From contig JAFAEG010000073.1 of the NCBI GenBank assembly GCA_023424095.1, positions 1 to 64,000 of the forward strand: a stretch of 64,000 bases of DNA. The letters run 5' to 3'. The DNA is from Pseudomonadota bacterium (GTDB taxonomy: Bacteria; Pseudomonadota; Alphaproteobacteria; Sphingomonadales; Sphingomonadaceae). A program made the translations under genes and the position numbers. Below the pieces are notes generated by a model. The model saw only the letters and a list, made by a program, of their open reading frames with translations, did no database searches and was not told the origin of the DNA. Of the stretch, positions 32,773 to 41,649 are shown piece after piece (position 1 is the first letter of the stretch; the number at the start of each line of letters is the position of its first letter).

Positions 32773-35151
32773 CTAGATTGACGGCCCGAGGCCGGCGCGA
32801 GGTGGATTGCAGGTGCGCTGCACATAATCACTGAGTTCGCGCACGGCATTGCCGCGATCGGTCGCGGTCAGCTGCCCGCGTCGCTCCAGGCCGGCATAGA
32901 GATCGAGCGTTTCCCGCCAGATCCGGCAGGCCCCCGCATAATCGCCGCCATTATAATGATTGCCGCCATCGGTGCGCCGCGCCGCCGCCATGCTGCGCGT
33001 CGCGCCGGCCGCGCCGCCGGCTTTTTCGACCAAGGCGAGATGCATGGCGCGGACCTGCTCGCCGACCGCATAGGCGTCGGGAAAGCGGCGTAGATCGGCC
33101 AGAATTTGCGCCTGCACCTCGGCCACGACGGCGACCAATTGCAGCGCCCCTGCATCATTGGGATCGCGCTCTCGCAGCCGCTCCGCCTCGGCGCGCGATT
33201 CCTCGATCGACGCCCGCGCCAGTTCGCTGCGGTCGTTGCTGCGATGGACGATCGCACGATAGCGCAGCGAGGTCGCCAGCCGCCGCCGGATCAGCGGATC
33301 GTCGGGCTGCTCGGCGACCAATGCGCGGTTGAGTTCGACCGCCTGATCGAGCGCGCGGCGCGCCGGTTCGGTTTCGCGCAGATTGTGCTGCGCCTCGCCC
33401 AGCAGGCGCAGATTGCCGGCGCGGATGCCGCGCAGCCGGGCGTGGTTCCGGAAGGCTTCCGGCAGTCCGGCGATAAAATGTTCGGCCGCTTCGTAGCGTT
33501 CGCGGGCGCGGGCGAAATCATCGTCCCAGGCGTGGCTGTCGCCCTCGACACGCACCGCGTCGGCGTACAGCCGCGCCGTCTCGATTCCATCGGCGGCACC
33601 AGCTTCCACCAACTCCCTGGCCCGCACCGCCTGCGCCCGCGCGCGCCCGATATCGTTATTGTTGTAGAGGTTTGATCCGGACTGCTCGACCAGCAAAGCG
33701 GCCATCGCCCGGCGCACGTTCGAGTCGTCGGGATGCCGCTCCAGCAATCCCCCCAAGATTTCTTCCGAACGCGCGAGCAGCGCATCGGCATCGGCATAGC
33801 GGCCGAGTTGGCTGGCCTGGCCGCCGCCGACGACCTGGGCCAGCCGCATATAGCCCAGCCCAGCCTCGATCCGGACATCGATCGGTGCGTTCTCGTCCGC
33901 CGCCAGCGCCTCGAGGTAGGTGAGCCCGGCGCGAGCCAGATATTCGCGCGCATGGGTCGAGCCTGGCACCCGGCTGACCTGGTCGAAGGCGTCGAACAGC
34001 AGGGTCTTGGCGATGGCGCGCGTTTCCGCGAAGCGTTGCTCCGATTGCGCCAGCGCCCGCTCGGCCCGCAAATTGGCGAGCAAGGCCGCGCCCAATGCGC
34101 CCACCAGCAACAGCAAGGCCACTGCCGCCGCCGCGACCCCCAGGCGGTGCCGGCCGATGAATTTTCGGATCACATAGCCGCGCCCGCCTTTGACCGCCGA
34201 CACCGGCAAATTTGCGCGCCACGCCTCGACGTCCGCGCCGAGAGCGTCGGCGGTCGGATAGCGGGCGAGCGGATCGAGCGCCGTCGCCCGCGCCACGATC
34301 GCCCGCAATTCGCTGTCTCCCGATGCCGGCGGCAGCATCTTTTCCAGCAACCGCCCTAGCGAATAGATGTCGGCGGCGGTCGTCACCTGAGCGCTCGTCA
34401 TCCGCTCCGGCGCGGCATAGCCCGGAGTGAGGCTGAGGCTGCCGAGCGAAGGCCGCGCGGGATCGGCGCCTTCGTCGACGGGCCTGGCGATGCCGAAGTC
34501 GATCAGCTTCACCGCGCCGTCCCCGGTCACCAGCACATTGGACGGCGTGAGGTCGCGGTGGACGATCAGATTGCGGTTGGCGAAGGCGACCGCGCCGCAA
34601 ATCTCGGCGAACAGCCGGCAGCGTGTGTCGCGGTCCGGTTGATGCTCCTCGATCCAGGCCAGCAGCGGCTCGCCATCGACATGCTCCATGACGATGTAGG
34701 GCGAGCCATGCTCAGTCTCGCCGCCATCGTAGAGCTGCGCGATATGCGGATGGCGCAGTGCCGCCAGCATCTGGCGCTCGCGCTCGAACCGTTCGACCAG
34801 GCCTTCGGACAGCAGGCCGGGCTTGATCACCTTGATTGCCGCGACATGGGCGAAATCGCCGCTCATCCGCTCGCCGCGATAGACCGAGCCCATGCCGCCT
34901 CGGCCGATCCGCTCGACGATGCGATAGGCGCCGATCCGCTCCGGCGGCGCTTCCTCTTCCAGCGCGTCCACCGCCGCGCCGGTCTGCAGCCCCGCCCGCC
35001 GGTCCGCGGCGCGCATCGCCTGCAAGCGCGCGGCCAGCTCCGGCCGGCCTTCGGTGCGCTCGGCGAGGAAAGCGTCGCGCTCCGCCTCGGGCAGTTCGAG
35101 CATCGCTTCGAACAGGAAGAGCGTCTCGCGCTCCAGCCGGTCGTCAGTCAT
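32773..35151 (-). CDS. transmembrane Ser/Thr protein kinase with TPR-like C-terminus
   Basis: 792 residues: an N-terminal extension, a Hanks-type kinase domain (about 75-320), one membrane helix (about 337-357) and a long helical TPR-like C-terminus. Present are the glycine loop GRGGMG (83-88), Lys107 in AAIKVIK, HRD at 198-200, Asn205 and DFG at 218-220. The catalytic loop reads HRDLTPSN, so the usual Lys after HRDL is Thr202. It overlaps the ECF sigma gene by 8 bases, the arrangement of ECF factors controlled by a partner kinase. Confidence 0.88.
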   Translation of the reverse strand: MTDDRLERETLFLFEAMLELPEAERDAFLAERTEGRPELAARLQAMRAADRRAGLQTGAAVDALEEEAPPERIGAYRIVERIGRGGMGSVYRGERMSGDFAHVAAIKVIKPGLLSEGLVERFERERQMLAALRHPHIAQLYDGGETEHGSPYIVMEHVDGEPLLAWIEEHQPDRDTRCRLFAEICGAVAFANRNLIVHRDLTPSNVLVTGDGAVKLIDFGIARPVDEGADPARPSLGSLSLTPGYAAPERMTSAQVTTAADIYSLGRLLEKMLPPASGDSELRAIVARATALDPLARYPTADALGADVEAWRANLPVSAVKGGRGYVIRKFIGRHRLGVAAAAVALLLLVGALGAALLANLRAERALAQSEQRFAETRAIAKTLLFDAFDQVSRVPGSTHAREYLARAGLTYLEALAADENAPIDVRIEAGLGYMRLAQVVGGGQASQLGRYADADALLARSEEILGGLLERHPDDSNVRRAMAALLVEQSGSNLYNNNDIGRARAQAVRARELVEAGAADGIETARLYADAVRVEGDSHAWDDDFARARERYEAAEHFIAGLPEAFRNHARLRGIRAGNLRLLGEAQHNLRETEPARRALDQAVELNRALVAEQPDDPLIRRRLATSLRYRAIVHRSNDRSELARASIEESRAEAERLRERDPNDAGALQLVAVVAEVQAQILADLRRFPDAYAVGEQVRAMHLALVEKAGGAAGATRSMAAARRTDGGNHYNGGDYAGACRIWRETLDLYAGLERRGQLTATDRGNAVRELSDYVQRTCNPPRAGLGPSI

Positions 35152-35704
35152 CGCCGACCGGGTGGGCCAGGGCGTCCATCAGCCAGGCCCGCGCCACCTG
35201 CCAGCGGCGCTTCACTGTCGGCTCGGACACACCAGTGACGGCGGCGACGTCTGCCGTGGTCATGCCGCCGAAATAGCGCATCTCGACAAGGTCGCTGAGC
35301 TCGGGACTGAGCGCGCGCAACCGGATCAGGGCGGCTTCCAATTCCATCAGATCGACCCGCTGGCCGCCGTCAATGTGGGTGTGCAGTTCGACCTTGCGGT
35401 GCCGGCGCTTGGACGAGGCCTTGGCGCGGGCGTGATCAACCAGGATGTTGCGCATGATGTGCGAGGCCAGAGCGACGAAATTCGCGCGGCCACCGGGCGA
35501 CACCGTTTCGGAGCGAATGATGCGCAACACCGCATCGTTGATCAGGTCGCCGGTCGAGAGCGAGGAATCGCGCTCCTGCCGAAGCCGAGCGCCGGCGATC
35601 TTCAGCAATTCCGGATGCAGGCGCGCGATCAGCGCGTTGCGCGCATGGCCCTCGCCGCCCTGCCATTGGGCGAGCAGAACATTGGTATTCGCCTCTTCCC
35701 GCAC
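35144..35704 (-). CDS. ECF sigma factor paired with Ser/Thr kinase
   Basis: 186 residues from the GTG at 35704; the open frame continues upstream to a TTG at 35764. Region 2 has FVALASHIMRNILVDHARAK and region 4 ends LVEMRYFGGMTTADVAAVTG, VSEPTVKRRWQVARAWL. The segment that in most ECF factors is acidic (DAED-L-Q) reads SLSTGDLINDA, with Ser50-Thr51 in place of acids. In the EcfP/PknT (ECF43) systems such a factor is activated by kinase phosphorylation. The gene overlaps its kinase, supporting that model. Confidence 0.85.
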   Translation of the reverse strand: MREEANTNVLLAQWQGGEGHARNALIARLHPELLKIAGARLRQERDSSLSTGDLINDAVLRIIRSETVSPGGRANFVALASHIMRNILVDHARAKASSKRRHRKVELHTHIDGGQRVDLMELEAALIRLRALSPELSDLVEMRYFGGMTTADVAAVTGVSEPTVKRRWQVARAWLMDALAHPVGDD

Positions 35705-35840
35705 TGCTGACGCTACCCCCTCGCCGCCAAGGTTCCTCCGAAATGGCGCTTCTGGCAAGATCAAGCGCCGGGTCGGCGGCCGCAGCGTCCCTCAGCGGCA
35801 CTTGCCCGCCGCGGCGCGCGCGATTAGGCGAGGGCGGCAC

Positions 35841-35914
35841 GCGGGTGTAGCTCAATGGTAGAGCAGAAGCCTTCCAAGCTTACGACGAGGGTTCGATTCC
35901 CTTCACCCGCTCCA
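35841..35914 (+). tRNA. tRNA-Gly (anticodon TCC)
   Basis: A 74-base tRNA with encoded CCA. Acceptor GCGGGTG pairs with CACCCGC, D arm GCTC/GAGC, anticodon loop CTTCCAA (anticodon TCC), T loop GGTTCGATTCC. It lies between the ECF gene and the M28 peptidase. Confidence 0.97.
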
Positions 35915-35955
35915 GGCTTTCCGCCGTCACCGCCAATTTGGGAGAATATGTTCGC

Positions 35956-37560
35956 ATGCGCCTCGCCTCGCTGCTCCTGACCGCCTGTGTCGCTCTGCCG
36001 CTCGCCTCCCCCGCCGCCGCCCAGACCGAGCGGACGACGATCAACCGGATCCTCGACGAGGGGATGAACCGCAGCGAGGTGATGGAAACCGCGGCGCACA
36101 TGACCGACCGGATCGGCGGGCGGCTGACCAATAGCCCGGCGATGCGCGAGGCCGAGCGCTGGACGCAGCAGCGCTTCCGCGACTGGGGCCTGACGAACGT
36201 GCGCGCGGAAGGGTTCGAATTCGGCCGCGGCTGGTCGATCGTCTCGTCGAGCGCGCGGATGACCGCGCCGCGGACCTTGACCCTGCGCTCCATTCCCGTC
36301 GCCTGGACGCCGTCGACCAATGGCGTGATCAACGCGCCGGTAATCGTCGCACCGATGACCGAGGTCGAGGATTTCGCCCGCTGGCGCGGCCAGCTGCGCG
36401 GCAAGATCGTAATGATCTCGCGTCCGACCGCGCCGCGCGACGCGACCGACCCGCAATTCCGCCGCCTGACCGGCGAGCAGCTCTCCGAGCGCAACACCTA
36501 TCAGCAGCCCAACTATTCGCCGCAGCAGATCGAGGAATCGCTGGACCGCGCCGATTTCGCCGAGCGGCTCGACGCCTTCCTGGCCGAAGAAGGCGCGCTC
36601 GCCTGGGCGCGCATGGCCTATCGCGACGGCGGGCTGGTGCACGGCGCCGGCTACACCTTCCAGACCGGCCGCACGCCGCGCCTGCCGGGCGTCGAGCTGG
36701 CCGCCGAGGATTATCGCCGGCTTGCGCGCCTGGCGCGCACCGACGCGGCGCCGAGCCTTGAGCTGAACCACGACGTCCGTTTCCACGACGAGGACACGAA
36801 GGCCTACAACATCCTGGCCGACATTCGCGGCACCGACCCGAATGCCGGTTACGTCATGGCCGGCGCGCATCTCGATAGCTGGGTCGCCGCCGACGGCGCG
36901 GTCGACAATGCCGCCGGCAGCGCGGTGGTGATGGAAGCGGCGCGCATCCTCTCGCGGCTCGGCGTCCGGCCGAAGCGCACCATCCGTTTCGCGCTGTGGA
37001 ATGGCGAGGAGCAGGGCCTGCTCGGCTCGCTCGCTTATGTCGAACAGCACCTCGCGACGCGCCCCCCGGCGCCGGCCAACCGCGCCAACCTGCCCGACAA
37101 CCGCACCTGGCGGCACCGCTATCCGATCACGCTTCGCCCCGGCCATCGCGAGATGACGGCTTACTTCAACCTCGACAACGGCTCGGGCAAGATCCGCGGC
37201 ATCCATGCCGAGGGGAACCTGGCCGTCGTACCGATCTTCCAGGAATGGCTGTCGCCTTTCTCCACGCTCGGCGCGACGCAGGTGGCGATCCGGGGCAGCG
37301 GCGGCACCGACCACGTCTACATGCAGGCGGTCGGCCTGCCGGCCTATCAGTTCATCCAGGACCCGCTCGATTACAGCGCCCGCCTGCACCATTCGAGCAT
37401 CGACACCTATGAGCATATGCGCGCCGAGGATCTGCGCCAGGCGGCGGTGATCATGGCGACCTTCCTGCTGAACGCGGCCAATCGCGACGAGCCGCTGCCG
37501 CGCCAGCCGGTGCCGCAGCAGCCGCGTCCGACCGACCCGTTCGAATATCCGGCAGACTGA
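35956..37560 (+). CDS. secreted M28-family zinc aminopeptidase
   Basis: 534 residues from the ATG at 35956, chosen because MRLASLLLTACVALPLASPA begins a clean signal peptide ending AAA-Q. The M28 metal and catalytic residues are visible: GAHLDSW, GAVDNAAGSAV, NGEEQGLLGS, a DNGSG segment and HHSSIDTYE. A PA-like inserted domain lies at about 110-270. It probably removes N-terminal residues from peptides in the periplasm. Confidence 0.88.
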   Translation: MRLASLLLTACVALPLASPAAAQTERTTINRILDEGMNRSEVMETAAHMTDRIGGRLTNSPAMREAERWTQQRFRDWGLTNVRAEGFEFGRGWSIVSSSARMTAPRTLTLRSIPVAWTPSTNGVINAPVIVAPMTEVEDFARWRGQLRGKIVMISRPTAPRDATDPQFRRLTGEQLSERNTYQQPNYSPQQIEESLDRADFAERLDAFLAEEGALAWARMAYRDGGLVHGAGYTFQTGRTPRLPGVELAAEDYRRLARLARTDAAPSLELNHDVRFHDEDTKAYNILADIRGTDPNAGYVMAGAHLDSWVAADGAVDNAAGSAVVMEAARILSRLGVRPKRTIRFALWNGEEQGLLGSLAYVEQHLATRPPAPANRANLPDNRTWRHRYPITLRPGHREMTAYFNLDNGSGKIRGIHAEGNLAVVPIFQEWLSPFSTLGATQVAIRGSGGTDHVYMQAVGLPAYQFIQDPLDYSARLHHSSIDTYEHMRAEDLRQAAVIMATFLLNAANRDEPLPRQPVPQQPRPTDPFEYPAD

Positions 37561-37585
37561 CCCGATGCGCCGTAAAGCCTGCACC

Positions 37586-37653
37586 AGCCCGCGCCCCCAC
37601 CCGGCCTCCCATCTAGGGTATGCTGTCTGGGTGGCCGGGTGGGGGAGCGGGCT
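37586..37653. repeat. long GC-rich inverted repeat before rlmB
   Basis: Arms 37586-37606 and 37633-37653 are 21-bp inverted copies with one mismatch, separated by 26 bases. In RNA this is a very stable hairpin. It is flanked by a short direct repeat: TGCGCCGTAAAGCC before and TGCGCCGCAAAGCC at the rlmB start. Confidence 0.75.
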
Positions 37654-37680
37654 GATGCCGACTAAGCAGGAGAGCTTCTA

Positions 37681-38424
37681 GTGCGCCGCAAAGCCCGTCA
37701 GGCGACCAAGGCCGAGAATCGCCCCCGTTTCTGGGGCAAGCACGCCGTCGCCGCCGCGCTCGACAATGAAGAGCGGCGGGTGGTGCGGCTGTGGGTGACG
37801 CGCGAGGCGGCCGAATTCCTGCAGCCGCCGAAGGAGATCCAGGTCACTTATGCTGACGTGGCGGACCTGGCCCGGCTGGTTCCCGGCGATGCGCCGCATC
37901 AGGGCATGGTGGCAGAGGTCGAGCGGCTGGAGGACATCCTCCTCGCCGACCTGCTCGATCAGGCGGAGGACGGCCGGCCGCTGATCGTGCTCGACCAGGT
38001 CACCGATCCGCACAATGTCGGCGCGATCCTGCGTTCGGCGGCGGCGTTCGACGCCCTGGGGATCGTCACCCAGGACCGGCATGCGCCGCCGGAATCAGGG
38101 TCTTTGGCGAAGGCGGCGAGCGGCGCGCTGGAGACCGTGCCGTGGGTGCGGGTGGTGAACCTCGCCCGGGCGCTCGACGAGATCGCCGACGCGGGCTTCT
38201 GGCGGATCGGCCTGGCCGGCGACACCGAGATGACGCTGGACAAGGCGCTCGGGCCGAAGCGCGTGGCGCTCGTGCTCGGCGCGGAAGGCGAAGGCATGCG
38301 GCAGAACACGCTGGCCCATTGCGACGCGATCGCTCGGCTGCCGATCAGCGACCAGATGGAGAGCCTCAACGTCTCCAACGCCGCCGCGATCGCCCTCTAC
38401 GCGGCACGCACGGCAGCGGCGTAG
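37681..38424 (+). CDS. rlmB: 23S rRNA (guanosine-2'-O-)-methyltransferase RlmB-like
   Basis: 247 residues of the SpoU/TrmH knot family with a GTG start at 37681. It has the N-terminal L30e-like substrate domain and motifs LDQVTDPHNVGAILRSAAAF, LVLGAEGEGM and LPISDQMESLNVSNAAAIALY. It 2'-O-methylates G2251 (E. coli numbering) in the peptidyl-transferase loop. A paralogous TrmH-like enzyme is possible, but domain size favours RlmB. Confidence 0.87.
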   Translation: MRRKARQATKAENRPRFWGKHAVAAALDNEERRVVRLWVTREAAEFLQPPKEIQVTYADVADLARLVPGDAPHQGMVAEVERLEDILLADLLDQAEDGRPLIVLDQVTDPHNVGAILRSAAAFDALGIVTQDRHAPPESGSLAKAASGALETVPWVRVVNLARALDEIADAGFWRIGLAGDTEMTLDKALGPKRVALVLGAEGEGMRQNTLAHCDAIARLPISDQMESLNVSNAAAIALYAARTAAA

Positions 38425-38599
38425 AAGGGGTTTTTTGGGCTCCGCTTCGCTTCGCAAGCCGCAAAGGCGCGAAGAGAAGAATTGAAGGAAAAGGGCGAAC
38501 CGGCGCGCAGCGCCAAGCAATGCTCTTGAAAGCGCTTCGCGCGTTGCTTCTTCTTGGCGTCGTTGCGGCTTGCGGCGCGCAGCGACGCCCAAGACTCTC
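38425..38599. repeat. intergenic GCGAAG-rich repeat element
   Basis: 175 bp between convergent rlmB and ferredoxin genes, with GCAAAGGCGCGAAGAGAAG on one side and imperfect inverted sequences (GCGCGCAGCGCC, GCTTGCGGCGCGCAGCG). It resembles the longer element at 62759-63017 and holds no gene. Confidence 0.5.
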
Positions 38600-38917
38600 T
38601 TAGTCCTCCGGCGCGATCGTTACGCGCAGGCCGTCCAGCTCGTCCGACATCAGCAATTGGCAGGACAGGCGGCTGGTCGGCTCCTTGTGATCCGACGTGT
38701 CGAGCAGATCGTCCTCGTCCGCGCTGCGCGATTTCAGCCGATCGAAATCCTCCGCGTCGACATGGACGTGGCAGGTCGCGCAGGAGCAGCAGCCGCCGCA
38801 CAAAGCCAGCAATTCGTCCATCCCGGCGTCGCGGATCGCTTCCATCACGCTCCAGCCGGCGCGCGCCTCGATTGCATGTTCGTTGCCGGCACGGTCGGTG
38901 ACGATGAGACGGGGCAT
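38600..38917 (-). CDS. 2Fe-2S ferredoxin
   Basis: 105 residues of the adrenodoxin/Isc type. Cluster cysteines follow C-x5-C-x2-C in CGGCCSCATCHVHV, with the fourth in LSCQL. An extra CC pair within the first loop is unusual. It is a small soluble electron carrier; the partner is unknown (P450-type or Isc assembly are possibilities). Confidence 0.88.
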   Translation of the reverse strand: MPRLIVTDRAGNEHAIEARAGWSVMEAIRDAGMDELLALCGGCCSCATCHVHVDAEDFDRLKSRSADEDDLLDTSDHKEPTSRLSCQLLMSDELDGLRVTIAPED

Positions 38918-38997
38918 GAGAATCCTTTGAACGCAAGAATGCGGAGGAGGCGCGCGCGGTCTATGCTAGCCGCGGCGGGGCGGTGCAAGGAGCGGAT

Positions 38998-39615
38998 ATG
39001 GGGATCAAGGCCGAGCAATTGAACGCGTCGATCGACGCGCTGGGCGTGATCGAACCGGCCTTCGCCGCGGCGCTGGAGCGGATCGGCTATCCCGAGCCCC
39101 GGATCGGCGAGCGCGGCTACGTCACCCTGCTGAAGGCGATCGTCGGCCAGCAGGTGAGCATCAAGGCGGCGGCAGCGATCTGGGCGCGGGTCGACGCGGT
39201 GGCGGGCGGAGCGGACGATCCGGCGCGATTGCTGGCTGTGCCCGATCAGGCCTTGCGCGATGCCGGCCTGTCCTGGGGCAAGGTCTCCTACGCCAAGAGC
39301 CTGGCCGAGGAAGTGCTGTCCGGCCGCCTCGACCTGGAGAATCTGCCCGCCGACGACGAGGAAGCGATCGCGCAGATGGTGCAGGTGAAGGGCATCGGCC
39401 GCTGGTCGGCGGAAATCTATCTGCTGTTTGCCGAAGGCCGGCTCGACATCTGGCCGGCCGGCGATCTGGCGGTGCGGATCGAGGTCGGCCGGATCCTCGG
39501 CCTCGAGGAAAGCCCCAACGAAAAGCAGACCCGCGCGCTGGCCGAAAGCTGGCGCCCGCACCGCGGCGCGGCGGCGATCTTCGCCTGGCACCACCGACAC
39601 GTCGTGCCGATCTAG
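38998..39615 (+). CDS. AlkA-like DNA-3-methyladenine glycosylase
   Basis: 205 residues from the ATG at 38998 with an AAGGAG Shine-Dalgarno. The HhH-GPD core is clear: LLKAIVGQQVSIKAAAAIW, then VKGIGRWSAEIYLLFAEGRL and WPAGDLAVRI, whose Asp is the catalytic residue. It lacks the N-terminal sugar-binding-like domain of E. coli AlkA. It removes alkylated purines from DNA. Confidence 0.87.
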   Translation: MGIKAEQLNASIDALGVIEPAFAAALERIGYPEPRIGERGYVTLLKAIVGQQVSIKAAAAIWARVDAVAGGADDPARLLAVPDQALRDAGLSWGKVSYAKSLAEEVLSGRLDLENLPADDEEAIAQMVQVKGIGRWSAEIYLLFAEGRLDIWPAGDLAVRIEVGRILGLEESPNEKQTRALAESWRPHRGAAAIFAWHHRHVVPI

Positions 39616-39715
39616 GTCCTCTGGCCGGTCCCGCCAGATTGGCGATTTTCCGAACAATCGGGAGGATTGCTTCCACGCGCGGTCAGTTTAATCTCCCCGC
39701 AGGGGGAGTTCGGCC

Positions 39716-41209
39716 ATGCGCTTGATTTCGCGGATGCTTTTGCTGCTGCTGATCGTCTGGCCGGTGTCCGCGCAGGCGGCGTGGCGGCGGGCAGAGAGCA
39801 ATCATTTCGTCGTCTATAGCGAGGAATCGGAGGCCCGGATGCGGATCCGCATCGGGCAGCTGGAGGATTTCCACAATCTGCTGGTGCTGCTGACCGACGC
39901 GTCGACCGAGGATTCCCCGAACAAGCTGCACATCTATGTCGTCGGCAATCGCCGCGAGCTCACCACGATCCGACAGATGGGCCGCAACGTGGCGGGTTTC
40001 TATTCCGCCGGAGTCGAGTCAGTGTTCGCGGTGGTCGACAATTCGGTCGAGGGATCGCGCAGCAACGAGATCCTGTTCCACGAATATGCGCATCATTTCA
40101 TGATGCAGTATCTGACCGGCTCCTATCCGGCCTGGTATGTCGAGGGCTTCGCCGAATTCCTGATGACCGCGAAGCTCGAGTCGGATCGAATCGACATCGG
40201 CCAATTCTCGCAAGGGCGGGTCTACAGTGCGGCGGAAGGGCCGTGGCTTCCGATCGAGCGGATCGTGTCGGCCGGGCCGCGCGGCCTGGATAGCGAAGGC
40301 GGCGCGGCTTATTATGCCCAGGCCTGGCTGATGACCCATTATTTCTTCAGCACGCCCGAGCGGCAGGCTGCGCTGCGCCGTTATTTGACCCCCGTGCGGG
40401 GCGAGACGCAGGTGCAGGCGCTGGTCCGCGCGACCGGCATGCCGATCGAGCAATTCACCCGCGAATTGCGCCGCTACATCGGCCGCGGCAGCATCACCTA
40501 CCGCCGGATGGCGCGGTCGGGGGCGGCGGCTGTTGGGCCGGTGCAAGTGACCACGCTGACGGCGGCGGCGGACGATGTGCTGCTGCTCGACGCGGCGGTG
40601 CGGGGTGGACTGGGGGACGAAGAAGCGCCCGCGCTGCTGCAACAGATCCGCACCGCCGCGGCGCGGCATCCGCAGGACGCGCTTGCCCGCCGGACGCTCG
40701 CGCGCGCGGAGATCTTCCATGGCGACCGCGCGGCGGCGCTCCGCCTGCTGGAACCGTTGCACACCGAACTGCCGAACGATGCCGAACTGATGTATCTGCG
40801 CGGCCGCCTCCATCTGGAGAATGCGGACAAGGATGGCGACGAGGCGCAGATCGCCCTCGCCCGGGCCTGGTTCTCGCGCGCGCACCGCGCCGATCCCAAC
40901 CAGTTCCAGTCGCTCTACCGGTTCGCGCAATCCTACCGGCATGAACCCGGCCTCCCGAGCGAGAACACGGCCAACGCGCTGCTGCTCGCGCAGCAACTGG
41001 CGCCGCAGGTGATCGAGATCCGGCTGAATGCCGCGGCCATGCAGATCGCGCGCGGCGAGGTGGATTATGCCGCAGCGCTGCTGCGGCCCGTGCTGACCGA
41101 TCCGCATCGCCCCGAGCTGGCGGCGGAGGCGCAGCGGCTAATCGACGCGGCGCGCGCCGGGGAAGCAGGGCCGGAGGACGAAGCGGCGCCGGCAAGTTCG
41201 GACGACTGA
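39716..41209 (+). CDS. secreted HEYAH metallopeptidase-like protein with TPR-like tail
   Basis: 497 residues with a signal peptide (about 1-22). The zincin motif HEYAHHFM is followed about 20 residues later by YVEGFAEFLM, whose Glu can be the third zinc ligand, as in DUF1570-like peptidases. Residues about 300-480 form helical TPR-like repeats. A periplasmic enzyme acting on proteins or peptides is inferred. Confidence 0.78.
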   Translation: MRLISRMLLLLLIVWPVSAQAAWRRAESNHFVVYSEESEARMRIRIGQLEDFHNLLVLLTDASTEDSPNKLHIYVVGNRRELTTIRQMGRNVAGFYSAGVESVFAVVDNSVEGSRSNEILFHEYAHHFMMQYLTGSYPAWYVEGFAEFLMTAKLESDRIDIGQFSQGRVYSAAEGPWLPIERIVSAGPRGLDSEGGAAYYAQAWLMTHYFFSTPERQAALRRYLTPVRGETQVQALVRATGMPIEQFTRELRRYIGRGSITYRRMARSGAAAVGPVQVTTLTAAADDVLLLDAAVRGGLGDEEAPALLQQIRTAAARHPQDALARRTLARAEIFHGDRAAALRLLEPLHTELPNDAELMYLRGRLHLENADKDGDEAQIALARAWFSRAHRADPNQFQSLYRFAQSYRHEPGLPSENTANALLLAQQLAPQVIEIRLNAAAMQIARGEVDYAAALLRPVLTDPHRPELAAEAQRLIDAARAGEAGPEDEAAPASSDD

Positions 41210-41215
41210 CGCCGC

Positions 41216-41279
41216 CCAGAAACAGGTGTCCCCGCCGATGCGGGGAGGCCAGAAACACGTGTCCCCGCCGAAGCGGGGA
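41216..41279. repeat. two-copy tandem repeat with hairpin units
   Basis: A 31-base unit beginning CCAGAAACA(G/C)GTGTCCCCG occurs twice with a 33-base period and two internal differences. Each contains CCCCGCCGAxGCGGGG, itself a hairpin. It lies just after the metallopeptidase gene. Confidence 0.65.
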
Positions 41280-41319
41280 CCCGGGGATCATTCGAGGGGG
41301 GAGAGAAAGATCCCGGGCT

Positions 41320-41353
41320 CCCGCGCGGGCGGGCAGCAGAAAGCCCGCGCGGG
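41320..41353. terminator. bidirectional terminator hairpin
   Basis: CCCGCGCGGGC (41320-41330) pairs perfectly with GCCCGCGCGGG (41343-41353) across 12 bases, between the convergent metallopeptidase and YdcH-like genes. No long T-tract. Confidence 0.6.
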
Positions 41354-41371
41354 AACACGTTACCGGCGGCG

Positions 41372-41545
41372 TCAGGCCGCCAGATCGCGGCGAAGCAGGC
41401 TGTTCAGCCGGTCCTTCACCGAGAGCTTCAACTTCTTCAGCCGAAGCAGCCGCAGGCTGTCGGGCAGCCGCGCCTTCAGCTCGCGGCTGATCGCCTCGTC
41501 CAGGCTCTTGTGGATCGAGGTCAGGCGATAGGTGGAAGCAGACAT
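41372..41545 (-). CDS. YdcH/DUF465-like small protein
   Basis: 57 residues: MSASTYRLTSIHKSLDEAIS, then RELKARLPDSLRLLRLKKLK and LSVKDRLNSLLRRDLAA. This is the conserved pattern of short helical YdcH-family proteins (DUF465), where the KKLKLxVKDRL segment is diagnostic. A GGAG Shine-Dalgarno lies 8 bases upstream. Function unknown; family members are small, basic and abundant in alphaproteobacteria. Confidence 0.85.
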   Translation of the reverse strand: MSASTYRLTSIHKSLDEAISRELKARLPDSLRLLRLKKLKLSVKDRLNSLLRRDLAA

Positions 41546-41649
41546 GTTGATACTCCAGCTTCGTCACGCTCCCGCGAGGACGCGGTTCGAAGGCGTCCGC
41601 GGAGCGGTGACATTGATCATTGGGAGCCGCCGCTTCGGGCGGCGCTGGA

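Noticed and set aside
41216..41279. Two 31-base repeats considered as a CRISPR remnant
   Set aside because: Only two units with a 2-base gap, no spacer and no cas genes; they are tandem hairpin repeats.
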